This document shows positions 1-8,500 of a stretch of 64,000 nucleotides of DNA, one piece after another. How positions within the stretch are numbered: position 1 is the stretch's first letter; the number at the start of each line of letters is the position of its first letter. The notes beneath the pieces were generated by a model. It made no database searches, was not told the origin of the DNA, and was given only the letters and a program-made list of their open reading frames with translations. The DNA is from Bacteroides zhangwenhongii. Its GTDB lineage: Bacteria; Bacteroidota; Bacteroidia; Bacteroidales; Bacteroidaceae. The stretch is from positions 992,001 to 1,056,000 of the forward strand of contig NZ_CP059856.1 in assembly GCF_009193325.2 (NCBI RefSeq), in the 5' to 3' direction. The position numbers and the translations under genes were made by a program.

Positions 1-3000
1 CTTGAATACTAAGTACGCGCGGCAAGGTGGAAAGCAGCATTAACGGTGTCCGTACATAGGCCGTCTTTTCTGCATTTCCATAAGCACCGTCCTGTCCTGC
101 CACTACCATAGCGCGTACGGAACCTACATACATCGGAAGTTTCAATGTATGTGTCTGATGTTTGCCTTTTCCCAGATAGAAAGGACCTATGAATTTAACG
201 ACCGGTTTGAACCGGTTTGCTTTTGCATCTGCCGGTTTCAAAGCTGCGTCCCCACCTGTACTGAAAAGAGAACCGTAACTTCCGGCGGAAGCTCCCAATA
301 CATTGTCGTACATATCCCATGTCCGGATACCGAGCGCTTCTCGTGAATAGAAGTCATTCCAAGGATCGGGTGTCTTGAAGTTCGTAAGGTCCAGCAGACC
401 GTCGTCTACGATAGCCAATGTGTAAGTCATCGGCTTCCCGCTCTTTTCGCTGACGGTCACATTGAAGTTCGTTTCCGGTCGTAGCACTTCCGGCATTTGT
501 ATTTGCGGTCTTAATATCGTTTGACTGTTGGTTACGAATACCGGGACAACACCATACATACGGATAGGCAAGTCATTCACTGTCTGCGCATGAGGCTGCA
601 ACAAGCTGATGTGCAGATATACATTCGGAGCCATTTCTTCTGTGATCTTGAACGTATATTTTGTGTCTCCTTTGCTGGAAACTTCGATCCATTCCTGTTT
701 GAGTACTGTCGATCCGTTCTCGATGGATACCAATGCACGTCCGTTGGCTGCTGCGGGGATAATAGCCATAGCTGTTTCTCCTATCTCATAGGAATCTTTG
801 TTCAATGAGAAAGCAAGCATTTTAATACCACTGGGGTCCGATTTACTTGAACGTCCCCTCCATTCGGGCCAGTCTACGTAGATAGTACCTCCGGTGGCAT
901 GTCCGCTTTCTTTGTCTTTCACATAGACCAGATAACGTCCCCAATTGGGATAATCGACGCGGAATTTGAAAGAAGCCTTTCCATTGTTGGTTTGCAGACT
1001 CCCACTGGCTACCGGAGTGATGGAAGTCCCGTTTATATAGGAACTGAAAGATTCTTCATTGTTTTCCCACCACCAGCTCCAACTGATACGGTAGATCTTA
1101 TATTCCAGATTTGAACGGCTCACCGCCTGTCCTTCCGGATTCACCGTAACAATGTCAAATACATGATCTTTGTCCGTTTCTATGTATTTGCCTTTCGGCT
1201 GATTCAAGTTAATGCCCACATACGATGTGAACGGAGAGAAAGGAACGCTTTGGGTATAGATACTGGCATCTCCTCCCGGTTCGAATACACGGGTGGTGAA
1301 AGATGCGTTTAGCATACCCGGCGCATTGGTTGCTGCAGGGAGTTTTAAAGTGACTCCCGCTCTTCCTTCTGCGCTGAGCATTCCGTCAAACACATTTGTC
1401 TTGATGGTAGTGAAATCTGTAGCCGGATTATTGAAAATATACTGTCCGTAGTTTTTAAATTGTGTATTTACTTTAGACAGAGACATCTCTACTTTGGTTT
1501 TCAGATGTGAAGCCGTAGCCCCTGTCAGCCAGGCAGAAGTGAGTGGAGCATAGACTTCTTTGTCTGTTGCTTGAAGAATTCTAGGCAATGCCAACGTTAT
1601 TTTAAGTCGGTTGGGTTTTATTGTTTCGATGCGTATCCCTTTATGGAAAGTCGAACCGCCTACTTTTACGTATGCGTTCCACAGACCGGTAGGAGCATCT
1701 GCCTGAGTAGGGACAGTAAATGTGTAAAAGCCATTCATCCCTTGTGTTGAGATCATTTTGGTATAGAATTGGCCTTTCGGATTGTAGATTTCCAGTGCTA
1801 CCGGATGTTTGTCCGGTATTCTTTTTTCCCGGTCTTCCAGAATGAAAGATATATGTAAGGTGTCTCCCGGTCTCCATACTCCTCTTTCACCATATATAAA
1901 TCCTTTTAAGCCTTTTTGAATATCCTTTCCACCCACATCGAAGCGGCTGACCGATTGCTCTTCACCGTCTGCAACACGTACGTAGGCTTTTTGTCCGTCT
2001 GCCTCTGCTACGATAATGAAGGGAACTCCTTTCGGAGCGATTTCCGCCAAGCCTTCTCCGTTTGTTTCTCCCTTACCGATGGTTTGTAACTGGAAATTGT
2101 AAACAGTAACTTGCGCCTTTCCGACAGGTTTTGTGTCCAAAATGTTGTTTACTGCAATCCACAGATTGTTCAAGGAGTTCTTCTTTACGATCATTCCCAG
2201 ATTAGAGGCAAAGACATTGCAGGTAGCTGTCCGGTCTGCTCCCATATAGTAGGACGGGTGGCACGGATTATCCTGTTCTTTCCACCGATACAAACTCCAG
2301 TCCATAGTGTCGCCGTTGTAATAATAATAAGCCTCAGGAGTGTCCCATACAGCTTCGTCTGCCTCTGACAAAATACTACCGCTAACTTTTGTCAGGCCGT
2401 CGGAAGTCGTGTCGGAAAACTTCATTTCTTTGTTTTCTTCACTTCCACCGCAAGGATAAGCGGAATATTCTTGGCGGAAAGACAGGATAACCCGATAGAT
2501 GGCACCCGGTTCTTGATGAATCAGTCCGGCAAGGTCGATAGAGTAATCTTCCCATTGATGAATATCTTTTGATGAATCCTTGCTTAGCCACAATGTTTTC
2601 TTATAAACCAGGCGTCCCGAACGGCGCAACTCATTGGCGGAGGCCAGAGAGTTGTTTTGCATGAACATCAAGATATTATTCTCAAAGATGCGGATAACCT
2701 TTAAATCTACTGCATACAGATTGACAGCGCGGAATGGAATAATCAGGCTTTTCGAATCGGGAAGAATGGCGGCTGAGGTAGCCATCTCTACTTGCGGTTT
2801 CAGATTCAATTCGCTGAATGAGATAGAGTGGGAAGTCCCCAGACTACGGTCTTGACTGCTTTTTATTCCTTCATGGATATTCAAAGTCAGTTTATTTATT
2901 TTGTTGGTTTCAAAATAGATAAGAACCTGGTTATCCTTAATTTGGGTGATGTAAGAAGATACTTCCGGTATCTCGATCAGTCCTTTCAGATCTTGCGTAT

Positions 3001-3817
3001 TGGATACGGGAGCAGAGAATACGACTTCGATCCCGTTTTCCGGTTGGTCGATGCGTTTGGCGGTCAGAAAGCAGAAACTGTCTTTTGCCGGAATCATGAT
3101 TTCTTCGATTTGCGTATGGTCAATTCCTGCGGGATTTCCGTTTGCTGTCAGTTGGATTTGGTAATCTTCCGCTTCCCGCAAGATCCGGTTAATACTGAAT
3201 TCATAACGAGTCGGATTGTTGGTGGAGGTAATATCGACCGGATAATTTTTACTTTTACCATTGCCGGCTATCAGCATTTTCTCAACTTCTTCTTTCTTCA
3301 CAACGTCACTAAAGCGTATTTCTCCTTTTATGTTCACTTCGTCGGGTTGAGTAGCTGTAATCGTTATAGGTTCTGCATGAATTGTGAAGTTACGTTCCTG
3401 CACCCGGAATGAGAAGTTAAATTCCTTTAGTTTTTTATCTACCTCGATAAAATCTCCAAGCTGGAAAGTTCCTTCGTAGAATGCTCCCGGTTTTAAAGTA
3501 CCTTCTTCCGGAACAAATTCGATGGTGTTATTGCTAATCCAATATGCTTTTCCTTTCAAAGACGGTGAAAAGCTGAACGGATTATCTTTTAACTCATTAT
3601 TTACGTCAACCATAGGTTGATCGTGTGTCAGCTCGATGCGTATAGTCGAACTTTGGGAGATGACTCCTCCTGTGTAGGCATTTACATAGGGGGCATATTC
3701 TGCAGAGGGGATGATGTCTTTCGGACTGTGCGTACATGCGGAAAAGGTCACAATCCACATTATGAAAAAGAATAGTTTGGTAGCGAGGCTGCTACGTCCA
3801 GTTTTTATTTGTCCCAT
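1..3817 (-). CDS. alpha-2-macroglobulin family lipoprotein (partial, C-terminus outside window)
   Basis: Reading leftward from ATG at 3817 the frame stays open to the window edge (about 1270 codons), so the C-terminal part is missing. The N-terminus has a hydrophobic signal ending in the lipobox FSAC (Cys about 28), so it should be an envelope lipoprotein. Around residue 643 lies GERGVWRPGDTL, a hallmark of the MG2 domain of bacterial alpha-2-macroglobulins; near residue 1150 lies DPWNDFYSREALG, typical of large Bacteroides members of this family. Bacterial alpha-2-macroglobulins are thought to trap or inhibit proteases in the periplasm. The thioester (CxEQ) region would lie beyond the edge, so whether this copy keeps it cannot be judged. 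A TATATTTG -7 box sits at 3846-3853, about 22 bases before the start after allowing for the initiation point. Confidence 0.88.
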   Translation of the reverse strand, partial: MGQIKTGRSSLATKLFFFIMWIVTFSACTHSPKDIIPSAEYAPYVNAYTGGVISQSSTIRIELTHDQPMVDVNNELKDNPFSFSPSLKGKAYWISNNTIEFVPEEGTLKPGAFYEGTFQLGDFIEVDKKLKEFNFSFRVQERNFTIHAEPITITATQPDEVNIKGEIRFSDVVKKEEVEKMLIAGNGKSKNYPVDITSTNNPTRYEFSINRILREAEDYQIQLTANGNPAGIDHTQIEEIMIPAKDSFCFLTAKRIDQPENGIEVVFSAPVSNTQDLKGLIEIPEVSSYITQIKDNQVLIYFETNKINKLTLNIHEGIKSSQDRSLGTSHSISFSELNLKPQVEMATSAAILPDSKSLIIPFRAVNLYAVDLKVIRIFENNILMFMQNNSLASANELRRSGRLVYKKTLWLSKDSSKDIHQWEDYSIDLAGLIHQEPGAIYRVILSFRQEYSAYPCGGSEENKEMKFSDTTSDGLTKVSGSILSEADEAVWDTPEAYYYYNGDTMDWSLYRWKEQDNPCHPSYYMGADRTATCNVFASNLGMIVKKNSLNNLWIAVNNILDTKPVGKAQVTVYNFQLQTIGKGETNGEGLAEIAPKGVPFIIVAEADGQKAYVRVADGEEQSVSRFDVGGKDIQKGLKGFIYGERGVWRPGDTLHISFILEDREKRIPDKHPVALEIYNPKGQFYTKMISTQGMNGFYTFTVPTQADAPTGLWNAYVKVGGSTFHKGIRIETIKPNRLKITLALPRILQATDKEVYAPLTSAWLTGATASHLKTKVEMSLSKVNTQFKNYGQYIFNNPATDFTTIKTNVFDGMLSAEGRAGVTLKLPAATNAPGMLNASFTTRVFEPGGDASIYTQSVPFSPFTSYVGINLNQPKGKYIETDKDHVFDIVTVNPEGQAVSRSNLEYKIYRISWSWWWENNEESFSSYINGTSITPVASGSLQTNNGKASFKFRVDYPNWGRYLVYVKDKESGHATGGTIYVDWPEWRGRSSKSDPSGIKMLAFSLNKDSYEIGETAMAIIPAAANGRALVSIENGSTVLKQEWIEVSSKGDTKYTFKITEEMAPNVYLHISLLQPHAQTVNDLPIRMYGVVPVFVTNSQTILRPQIQMPEVLRPETNFNVTVSEKSGKPMTYTLAIVDDGLLDLTNFKTPDPWNDFYSREALGIRTWDMYDNVLGASAGSYGSLFSTGGDAALKPADAKANRFKPVVKFIGPFYLGKGKHQTHTLKLPMYVGSVRAMVVAGQDGAYGNAEKTAYVRTPLMLLSTLPRVLSIQ

Positions 3818-3874
3818 AGCAAAGAGTTTTTATTGGTTCAGTGGACAAATATACTGTTTTTATAATAGATTTTT

Positions 3875-4273
3875 TTATAGACAGGGGTATTTTTCCTTCA
3901 ACTTTTTCATGAAGGACTTGCTTACTTGTAGGAGCTCGGCGTCATTAAAAGGGGGGAGTAATACACAATTATTGTCTTCAATTGATGCCAGATAGCTGAT
4001 ATTAATAATGTAGGATTGACTGATCTGAAGCAAATAAGGGTGTAAACTCAATATCTTTTGCGAATTCGTGTTTCTTTTTAATATCAGAGTATGTTTGTTG
4101 GATAGCATGACTTCCCACAATTTGCTTTTTGAGTTATAGCGAAAATAACCGATTTCTTCCAAGTGAATCAGTTGCAAACTTCCGGTAATAGTGGTATATA
4201 AGAATATGCTTTCTTGATTTTGCGTAATTTGTGTCTGGTCGCAATGCTCAATGTTTATGTTTTGATTATTCAT
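3875..4273 (-). CDS. LytTR-domain DNA-binding regulator
   Basis: A 132-aa protein that is almost only a LytTR DNA-binding domain (residues about 25-128). The C-terminal half shows the usual pattern of this fold: ISQSYIINISYLASIE followed by a hydrophobic strand and a final basic helix (SKSFMKKLKEKY). There is no receiver domain and no membrane segment, so it is a stand-alone regulator whose signal is unknown. It is transcribed in the same direction as the macroglobulin gene, 58 bases ahead of it, and could control it, but that is inference from position only. A hairpin at 4353-4385 separates it from the AraC gene upstream. Confidence 0.75.
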   Translation of the reverse strand: MNNQNINIEHCDQTQITQNQESIFLYTTITGSLQLIHLEEIGYFRYNSKSKLWEVMLSNKHTLILKRNTNSQKILSLHPYLLQISQSYIINISYLASIEDNNCVLLPPFNDAELLQVSKSFMKKLKEKYPCL

Positions 4274-4352
4274 AATATTAATTTATTAATTTCCCATGTC
4301 GTAGTTTTTATTTTCTGTCAAAAGTAGCAGATTACTCTTAATTACAAAAATG

Positions 4353-4385
4353 AAAAGTGTCTCATTTCTACAATGAGACACTTTT
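4353..4385 (-). terminator. Hairpin terminator downstream of the AraC regulator
   Basis: A perfect 14-bp inverted repeat (arms 4353-4366 and 4372-4385, core GTGTCTCATT, loop of 5) whose outer ends are A-rich on one side and T-rich on the other. It lies just past the end of the AraC gene and before the LytTR gene. It is nearly symmetric and could work in both directions. Confidence 0.75.
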
Positions 4386-4421
4386 ATTATTAAGATTTGT
4401 ACGTTACAAAATAGAATAATT

Positions 4422-5522
4422 CTATTTACTTTGTTGATATTCAATGAACTTACTGGGAGAAATACCATATCTTTCAGAAAAGTTCCGGTAGAAGGTTGCC
4501 CGTGAGTTGAATCCGCATGCAAACATCAACTCTTTCACATTTTTTTCCGGATTTTGGGCGATTAGTTGTTTGAAATGCTCTAGTCGGATATAATTAATAT
4601 ATTCACGGAAACCTGTAAATCCCTGACTTTTGATTGCATCCGAAATATTGCGTTCTTTGTCATTTAAGGCTTCTGCCAAATCTTTTATACTGTATTTCTG
4701 ATCTGTGTAAGGATGTTCTTTCTTTAAATAACTCTCGATTGTGGTGAAGAGTGTGAGTGGCTGAAATGAGTTTCTCATTTCTTCAGGATTTTCTTCTTCT
4801 GTATCATACACCATACTGATATGGTCTGAAAACGGATTCTCATATCGTAAATATAGCATTGAGAATAAAACGGTAAAAACGATTGCTGTAATACCGAATA
4901 AATTGAAGATAAACTCATTAATGCTTAATGTGAATAGGATGTATATACCAAGAAATAGGAATAAGAATCCCATGAATAGATACATGTTTCTATTCATCTT
5001 ACGATGTGTCTTAACACGGCTGGTGACATAAACGAGAATAAAGAGAGGAGTGATGACAGAAAGCAGAAATATGCTGATTCTGAGTTTGACATCCATATTA
5101 CTGATATTGGGCATTATCTCATTTAGTGAATGGATAGCCGTTATGTTGCCATTGAAGCACAGATAGCAGATTCCTACCGTTATGGTAATGATAGGAGGCA
5201 ATAAGAAGGTGAATATTCTGAAATGGTTGAAATATCCCGGAGATAAGGATGCGATAGGAAATAGTGCTACGATATTGGCCAAAGCGTACCATTTAAGCAT
5301 TTTATCAATATTGAGCAATTCTGTGAAGTCATATTCCGGAGTGTCCGTGACAATCGTCAGCCACCCGATGTTTTCCCATGAAAACATGAACCCTATACCG
5401 ACTGCTATGATTCCCCAATATAATTGAGGATAATTGTCTTTGGCACGAATGATAAGAATAATCCCCGATATCAGGGCTATCAAATCAAGTGCTAGTTCAA
5501 TTGATAAATGTAGTATTCCCAT
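4422..5522 (-). CDS. Membrane-anchored AraC-family transcriptional regulator
   Basis: A 366-aa protein. The first 235 residues contain about seven hydrophobic segments, then a linker, then a C-terminal AraC-type helix-turn-helix domain (about residues 262-362). The second recognition helix is followed by the family signature around FACGFNSRATFYRNFSERYGISPSKF. This layout is common in Bacteroidetes, where a membrane sensor is fused to an AraC DNA-binding domain that acts at the membrane. Its ligand is unknown. A TATCTTTG -7 box at 5567-5574 on the same strand gives a leader of about 38 bases. It is a single-gene unit closed by the hairpin at 4353-4385. Confidence 0.85.
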   Translation of the reverse strand: MGILHLSIELALDLIALISGIILIIRAKDNYPQLYWGIIAVGIGFMFSWENIGWLTIVTDTPEYDFTELLNIDKMLKWYALANIVALFPIASLSPGYFNHFRIFTFLLPPIITITVGICYLCFNGNITAIHSLNEIMPNISNMDVKLRISIFLLSVITPLFILVYVTSRVKTHRKMNRNMYLFMGFLFLFLGIYILFTLSINEFIFNLFGITAIVFTVLFSMLYLRYENPFSDHISMVYDTEEENPEEMRNSFQPLTLFTTIESYLKKEHPYTDQKYSIKDLAEALNDKERNISDAIKSQGFTGFREYINYIRLEHFKQLIAQNPEKNVKELMFACGFNSRATFYRNFSERYGISPSKFIEYQQSK

Positions 5523-5762
5523 GTTTATGACGCATTTCTTATATATTTAGTCGAAAAGTAGCGAAGCAAAGATAAGTAATTTAGCCATATCAGACAACAG
5601 AAAAAAGCATAGAGTTCTTGTGAAGTTATACCTTGATATATTATAATTTCTTTAGAGGAGTCGTTTTCTGCCAATTCTTTAATCTGATGATAAATATACT
5701 AATAATCAGTACTCAATGCGTAAAAATACTCATCGGATTGTTATATCTGTCTATAGAATGAT

Positions 5763-5770
5763 TATATTTG
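5763..5770 (+). promoter_or_regulatory. Bacteroides-type -7 box ahead of a 42-aa ORF
   Basis: TATATTTG at 5763-5770 with ATTG 22 bases upstream. The predicted transcript would begin about 15 bases before the ATG at 5792. Confidence 0.45.
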
Positions 5771-5791
5771 TAGAACTAAATATTGATAACT

Positions 5792-5920
5792 ATGCCTGAA
5801 AAAGAAATGAACTCATATCGTCTGACTAGTATGGAAGAGCCTACTGATCAGATGCTTGCAACTTTAATGAAGGAAGTAGTGGAAGAAGCAAAAAAGAAGT
5901 TGGTTTACTTCTTGGAGTAA
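5792..5920 (+). CDS. Small protein, 42 aa, unknown function
   Basis: The reading frame begins MPEKEMNSYRLTSMEEPTD and ends KKKLVYFLE. It has its own -7 box at the right distance. The N-terminal part (NSYRLTSMEEPTDQMLATLM) resembles short Bacteroides proteins of about 40-70 residues that I recognise only as conserved hypotheticals. Its last 16 bases overlap the end of the convergent YoeB gene, and the C-terminus may be a replacement of the original tail. It is a soluble, charged, probably helical peptide. No function is offered. Confidence 0.5.
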   Translation: MPEKEMNSYRLTSMEEPTDQMLATLMKEVVEEAKKKLVYFLE

Positions 5921-6180
5921 TGGTACTTCATGGAGAGTATATCAACCTCTACCCTGTCATCGTTTACAGAGTAAACGAGACGATGTTCTGAGGTGATTCT
6001 CCTTGACCATTTACCAGTCAATTCATATTTTAGCGGTTCTGGCTTCCCAATCCCAGTATAAGGATGCTCTGCAATATCGTTCAGTAAAACTGTAATCTTA
6101 TTCAGAATAATCTTATTGCCACTCTGTGAGAAGTATAGATATTCCTTCCGTGCTTGGTCAGATAATATTATTCTGTACAT
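5905..6180 (-). CDS. yoeB: Txe/YoeB-family mRNA interferase toxin
   Basis: A 91-aa RelE-superfamily toxin that cleaves mRNA in the ribosomal A site. The Txe/YoeB signature is complete: HPYTGIGKPEPLKYEL, then WSRRIT, EHRLVYSV and the C-terminal KYHY. By comparison with E. coli YoeB, the expected catalytic residues are Glu48, Arg67 and His87, and all are present, so the toxin should be active. The start overlaps the end of the antitoxin gene by 13 bases, which indicates translational coupling. The 3' end overlaps the convergent small ORF at 5792-5920. Confidence 0.92.
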   Translation of the reverse strand: MYRIILSDQARKEYLYFSQSGNKIILNKITVLLNDIAEHPYTGIGKPEPLKYELTGKWSRRITSEHRLVYSVNDDRVEVDILSMKYHYSKK

Positions 6181-6458
6181 GATGCTCGCTTTAAGAAGTC
6201 TTCTATGCTCTCTCCATCTTTCTGTGCTATATAATTGCCGTTTTTTATATCTTCCTCACCTTGACGTATGGCTTCCATCGTTTCAGGTGACGACATTATA
6301 TATTCCGTTTCCTTTAATGAGTTGTATTCATCAAGGGAAATCATCACTACTCCTTTACCATTACCACGATTAACAATTACAGTATCATAGTCATCAATCA
6401 CTGAATCAATGTAACCTTTAAGGTTCGCTCTCAAATCTGTATAGTTAGCTGTTCTCAT
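6168..6458 (-). CDS. yefM: YefM/Phd-family antitoxin
   Basis: A 96-aa antitoxin. The N-terminus (MRTANYTDLRANLKGYID) is the Phd/YefM DNA-binding fold, followed by VIVNRGNGKGVVMISLDEYNSL, the typical second strand and helix. The charged C-terminal tail (about 55-96) should wrap around the toxin. It is first in the operon, with a strong AGGAGG ribosome-binding site just before the ATG, as expected for an antitoxin that must exceed its toxin. The promoter at 6480-6511 contains a GTAC-N8-GTAC repeat that could be its own operator. Confidence 0.92.
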   Translation of the reverse strand: MRTANYTDLRANLKGYIDSVIDDYDTVIVNRGNGKGVVMISLDEYNSLKETEYIMSSPETMEAIRQGEEDIKNGNYIAQKDGESIEDFLKRASCTE

Positions 6459-6479
6459 ATATCCTCCTTCTATTTAATG

Positions 6480-6511
6480 CAAATATATGTACTTATATGC
6501 GTACTTGCAAA
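6480..6511 (-). promoter_or_regulatory. Promoter and likely autoregulatory operator of yefM-yoeB
   Basis: On the minus strand TTTG (6508-6511), 19-20 bases, then TATATTTG (6480-6487): an exact match to the Bacteroides sigma consensus. Between the two boxes lies GTAC-N8-GTAC (6489-6492 and 6501-6504), a symmetric element placed where a bound YefM-YoeB complex would block RNA polymerase. Confidence 0.7.
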
Positions 6512-6538
6512 TTTAATTAGTTAATTATTAGATATAAA

Positions 6539-6568
6539 GAAAGGACACCAACTTAATGATGCCCTTTC
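6539..6568 (-). terminator. Weak hairpin at the end of the decayed helicase
   Basis: A 9-bp stem with one mismatch (GAAAGGACA, 6539-6547, and TGCCCTTTC, 6560-6568). On the minus strand it is followed by TTTATATC. It is probably the old terminator of the pseudogene at 6574-7260. Confidence 0.4.
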
Positions 6569-6573
6569 CTCTC

Positions 6574-7260
6574 TCAATCAACAATCCACTTAGCCCAAGA
6601 ACCAAGCGTATTCACTATCTCCCAATTTGGCACGTTGTATGCCTCGTACAAACTCTCTTGATAATGTATGTATCAGGACCTAACCTGTTACGTTCAGCGT
6701 CTTCCTGTTCTCTTTCGTCTTTTTCAACAGGTTCACTGTTATATCTTAGGACTCTCTTATGTGCAGTAGCTAATTCTTTCTCCAATTCTTGTTTCTTGAT
6801 TTCTAACGGGATATAGTAACTAACCTTCTTAGGGTTAAATATATGGATTATCTTATTCCTAAATGGACTAGACTTCGTTCTTATGCGTCCTGCAATCTGG
6901 GTTCAGTATGAAAATCCACATCTTCAAATGCTTTACAGGTTACAAATGTAAAGCGTTTGGGCTTAGATGCGGAGTTAGAGATTTCAAAGCCTTCTAATTT
7001 GTAATGGTTCTGCTCACCATCAGCACGGATTATTTTACAATCATCATTCGTTAGATTAGTCTTATCCAGAATCTTCTTAATCTCCCTTACGCTATTAACA
7101 AAGAAGTAAGCCTCTTCACTCTTCATTCCATCTAAGATAAAGTAACCTATATCTTGATATTGCTTGATAATCTTAGCTGCTGTTTCATAAGTCTTCCCAC
7201 TTTTATATGGATATATAGTAATCTTGTCAACAGTCTTCCAGTTCGCTACAGCTCTATTTT
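6574..7260 (-). pseudogene. Remnant of a superfamily 2 (DEAD/DEAH-like) helicase from a mobile element
   Basis: Three pieces in different frames join into one protein. The first (7258-6899) reads WKTVDKITIYPYKSGKTYE, then AYFFVNSVREIKKIL and FTFVTCKAFEDVDFHTE, matching the C-terminal RecA-like half of helicases carried on Bacteroidetes mobile elements. The next frame picks up at QIAGRIRTKSSPFRNKI (motif VI of SF2 helicases). The last frame runs QESLYEAYNVPNWEIV to a stop at 6574. Between FHTE and QIAGR some tens of residues are missing, so an internal deletion caused the first frameshift, and a second lies near 6660. The N-terminal half with the ATP-binding motifs is absent. The gene is dead. 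Confidence 0.65.
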
Positions 7261-7416
7261 AAGGATGATCAGCCACGCCTAACCTTAGAGATTCAAACTC
7301 TATTTAAGCTATAATTTACTCCAATTCCATCACCTAATTGCAATTAATTATAAGAAGAATAGCAAGAAGAAATGAGTATTGGATAGGGGATAAGTATTGC
7401 AGTATAATTAAAATAA

Positions 7417-7449
7417 AAATCCCCATAACCATTACAGTTACAGGGATTT
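7417..7449 (-). terminator. Terminator of the GGGtGRT operon
   Basis: On the minus strand AAATCCC, a loop of about 18 bases, GGGGATTT and then TTTATTTTAATT. It lies 22 bases past the stop of the GGGtGRT gene. Confidence 0.55.
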
Positions 7450-7470
7450 ATATATTAGCGATGTATTATA

Positions 7471-8481
7471 TTACTTGCTCAAAGCAGTAGCTACGTCAAC
7501 CGCACAAGCTACTGTACAACCTACCATCGGGTTGTTACCAATTCCCAGGAATCCCATCATTTCTACGTGAGCAGGAACTGATGAAGAACCAGCGAATTGA
7601 GCGTCACTGTGCATACGACCCATCGTGTCAGTCATGCCGTATGAAGCTGGCCCGGCAGCCATGTTATCCGGGTGAAGAGTACGACCTGTACCACCACCGG
7701 AAGCTACTGAGAAATAAGGTTTGCCTGCAAGAACACGTTCTTTCTTGTAAGTACCAGCAACCGGGTGTTGGAAGCGAGTCGGGTTAGTAGAGTTACCTGT
7801 GATAGATACGTCTACACCTTCTTTCCACATGATAGCTACACCTTCGCGAACGTCGTCAGCACCATAGCATTTTACTTTTGCACGAGGACCGTCAGAGTAA
7901 GCGATTTCGCGAACAACTTTCAGTTCACCTGTAAAGTAATCGAATTGAGTCTGAACATAAGTAAAGCCATTGATACGAGAGATGATCTGAGCAGCGTCTT
8001 TTCCAAGACCGTTCAGGATGCAACGCAACGGTTCTTTACGTACTTTGTCTGCTTTTGCAGCGATTTTGATAGCACCTTCAGCAGCAGCGAAAGATTCGTG
8101 ACCTGCCAGGAAAGCGAAACATTTAGTTTCTTCGCGCAGCAACATAGCAGCCAGGTTACCATGACCGATACCAACCTTACGGTCGTCAGCTACAGAACCC
8201 GGAATACAGAATGCTTGCAGACCGATACCGATAGCTTCAGCAGCTTCAGCAGCATTTGTGCAGTTCTTCTTTAGAGCGATAGCAGTACCTACTACATAAG
8301 CCCATTTTGCGTTTTCAAAACAGATAGGCTGAGTTTCTTCACACGTTTTATAAGGATCAAGTCCGGCAGCTTCGCAGATTGCGTTAGCTTCTTCGATATC
8401 TTTGATGCCGTTAGCGTTCAAGGCTTCGATAATGCCTTTCATACGACGGTCTTGGCTTTCGAATTTTACTTCTCTAATCAT
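7471..8481 (-). CDS. GGGtGRT family protein
   Basis: A 336-aa cytoplasmic protein of the family named after its glycine-rich motif, here GGGTGRT at residues 262-268 (in SVASGGGTGRTLHPDN). The start at 8481 is preferred over an upstream ATG at 8520 because a strong AAGGAGG ribosome-binding site lies just before it and the upstream start would overlap the preceding gene. The protein is rich in cysteine (for example CEETQPIC, VGCTVAC), which would suit metal or Fe-S binding. No reaction is established for the family to my knowledge. It sits 19 bases behind a NifU-like scaffold gene in one operon, so the two proteins probably work together in Fe-S or thiol chemistry (inference). Confidence 0.9.
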   Translation of the reverse strand: MIREVKFESQDRRMKGIIEALNANGIKDIEEANAICEAAGLDPYKTCEETQPICFENAKWAYVVGTAIALKKNCTNAAEAAEAIGIGLQAFCIPGSVADDRKVGIGHGNLAAMLLREETKCFAFLAGHESFAAAEGAIKIAAKADKVRKEPLRCILNGLGKDAAQIISRINGFTYVQTQFDYFTGELKVVREIAYSDGPRAKVKCYGADDVREGVAIMWKEGVDVSITGNSTNPTRFQHPVAGTYKKERVLAGKPYFSVASGGGTGRTLHPDNMAAGPASYGMTDTMGRMHSDAQFAGSSSVPAHVEMMGFLGIGNNPMVGCTVACAVDVATALSK

Positions 8482-8500
8482 AGTTTCTTTCCTCCTTATA

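Noticed and set aside
2828..3412. Plus-strand frame of 194 codons
   Set aside because: Antisense shadow of the macroglobulin gene, whose frame is open over the whole stretch and has the expected motifs.
4286..4522. Minus-strand frame of 78 codons between the LytTR and AraC genes
   Set aside because: It overlaps the terminator hairpin and the end of the AraC gene in another frame, and resembles nothing.
6556..6816. Plus-strand frame of 86 codons
   Set aside because: It lies opposite the helicase pseudogene and is its shadow.
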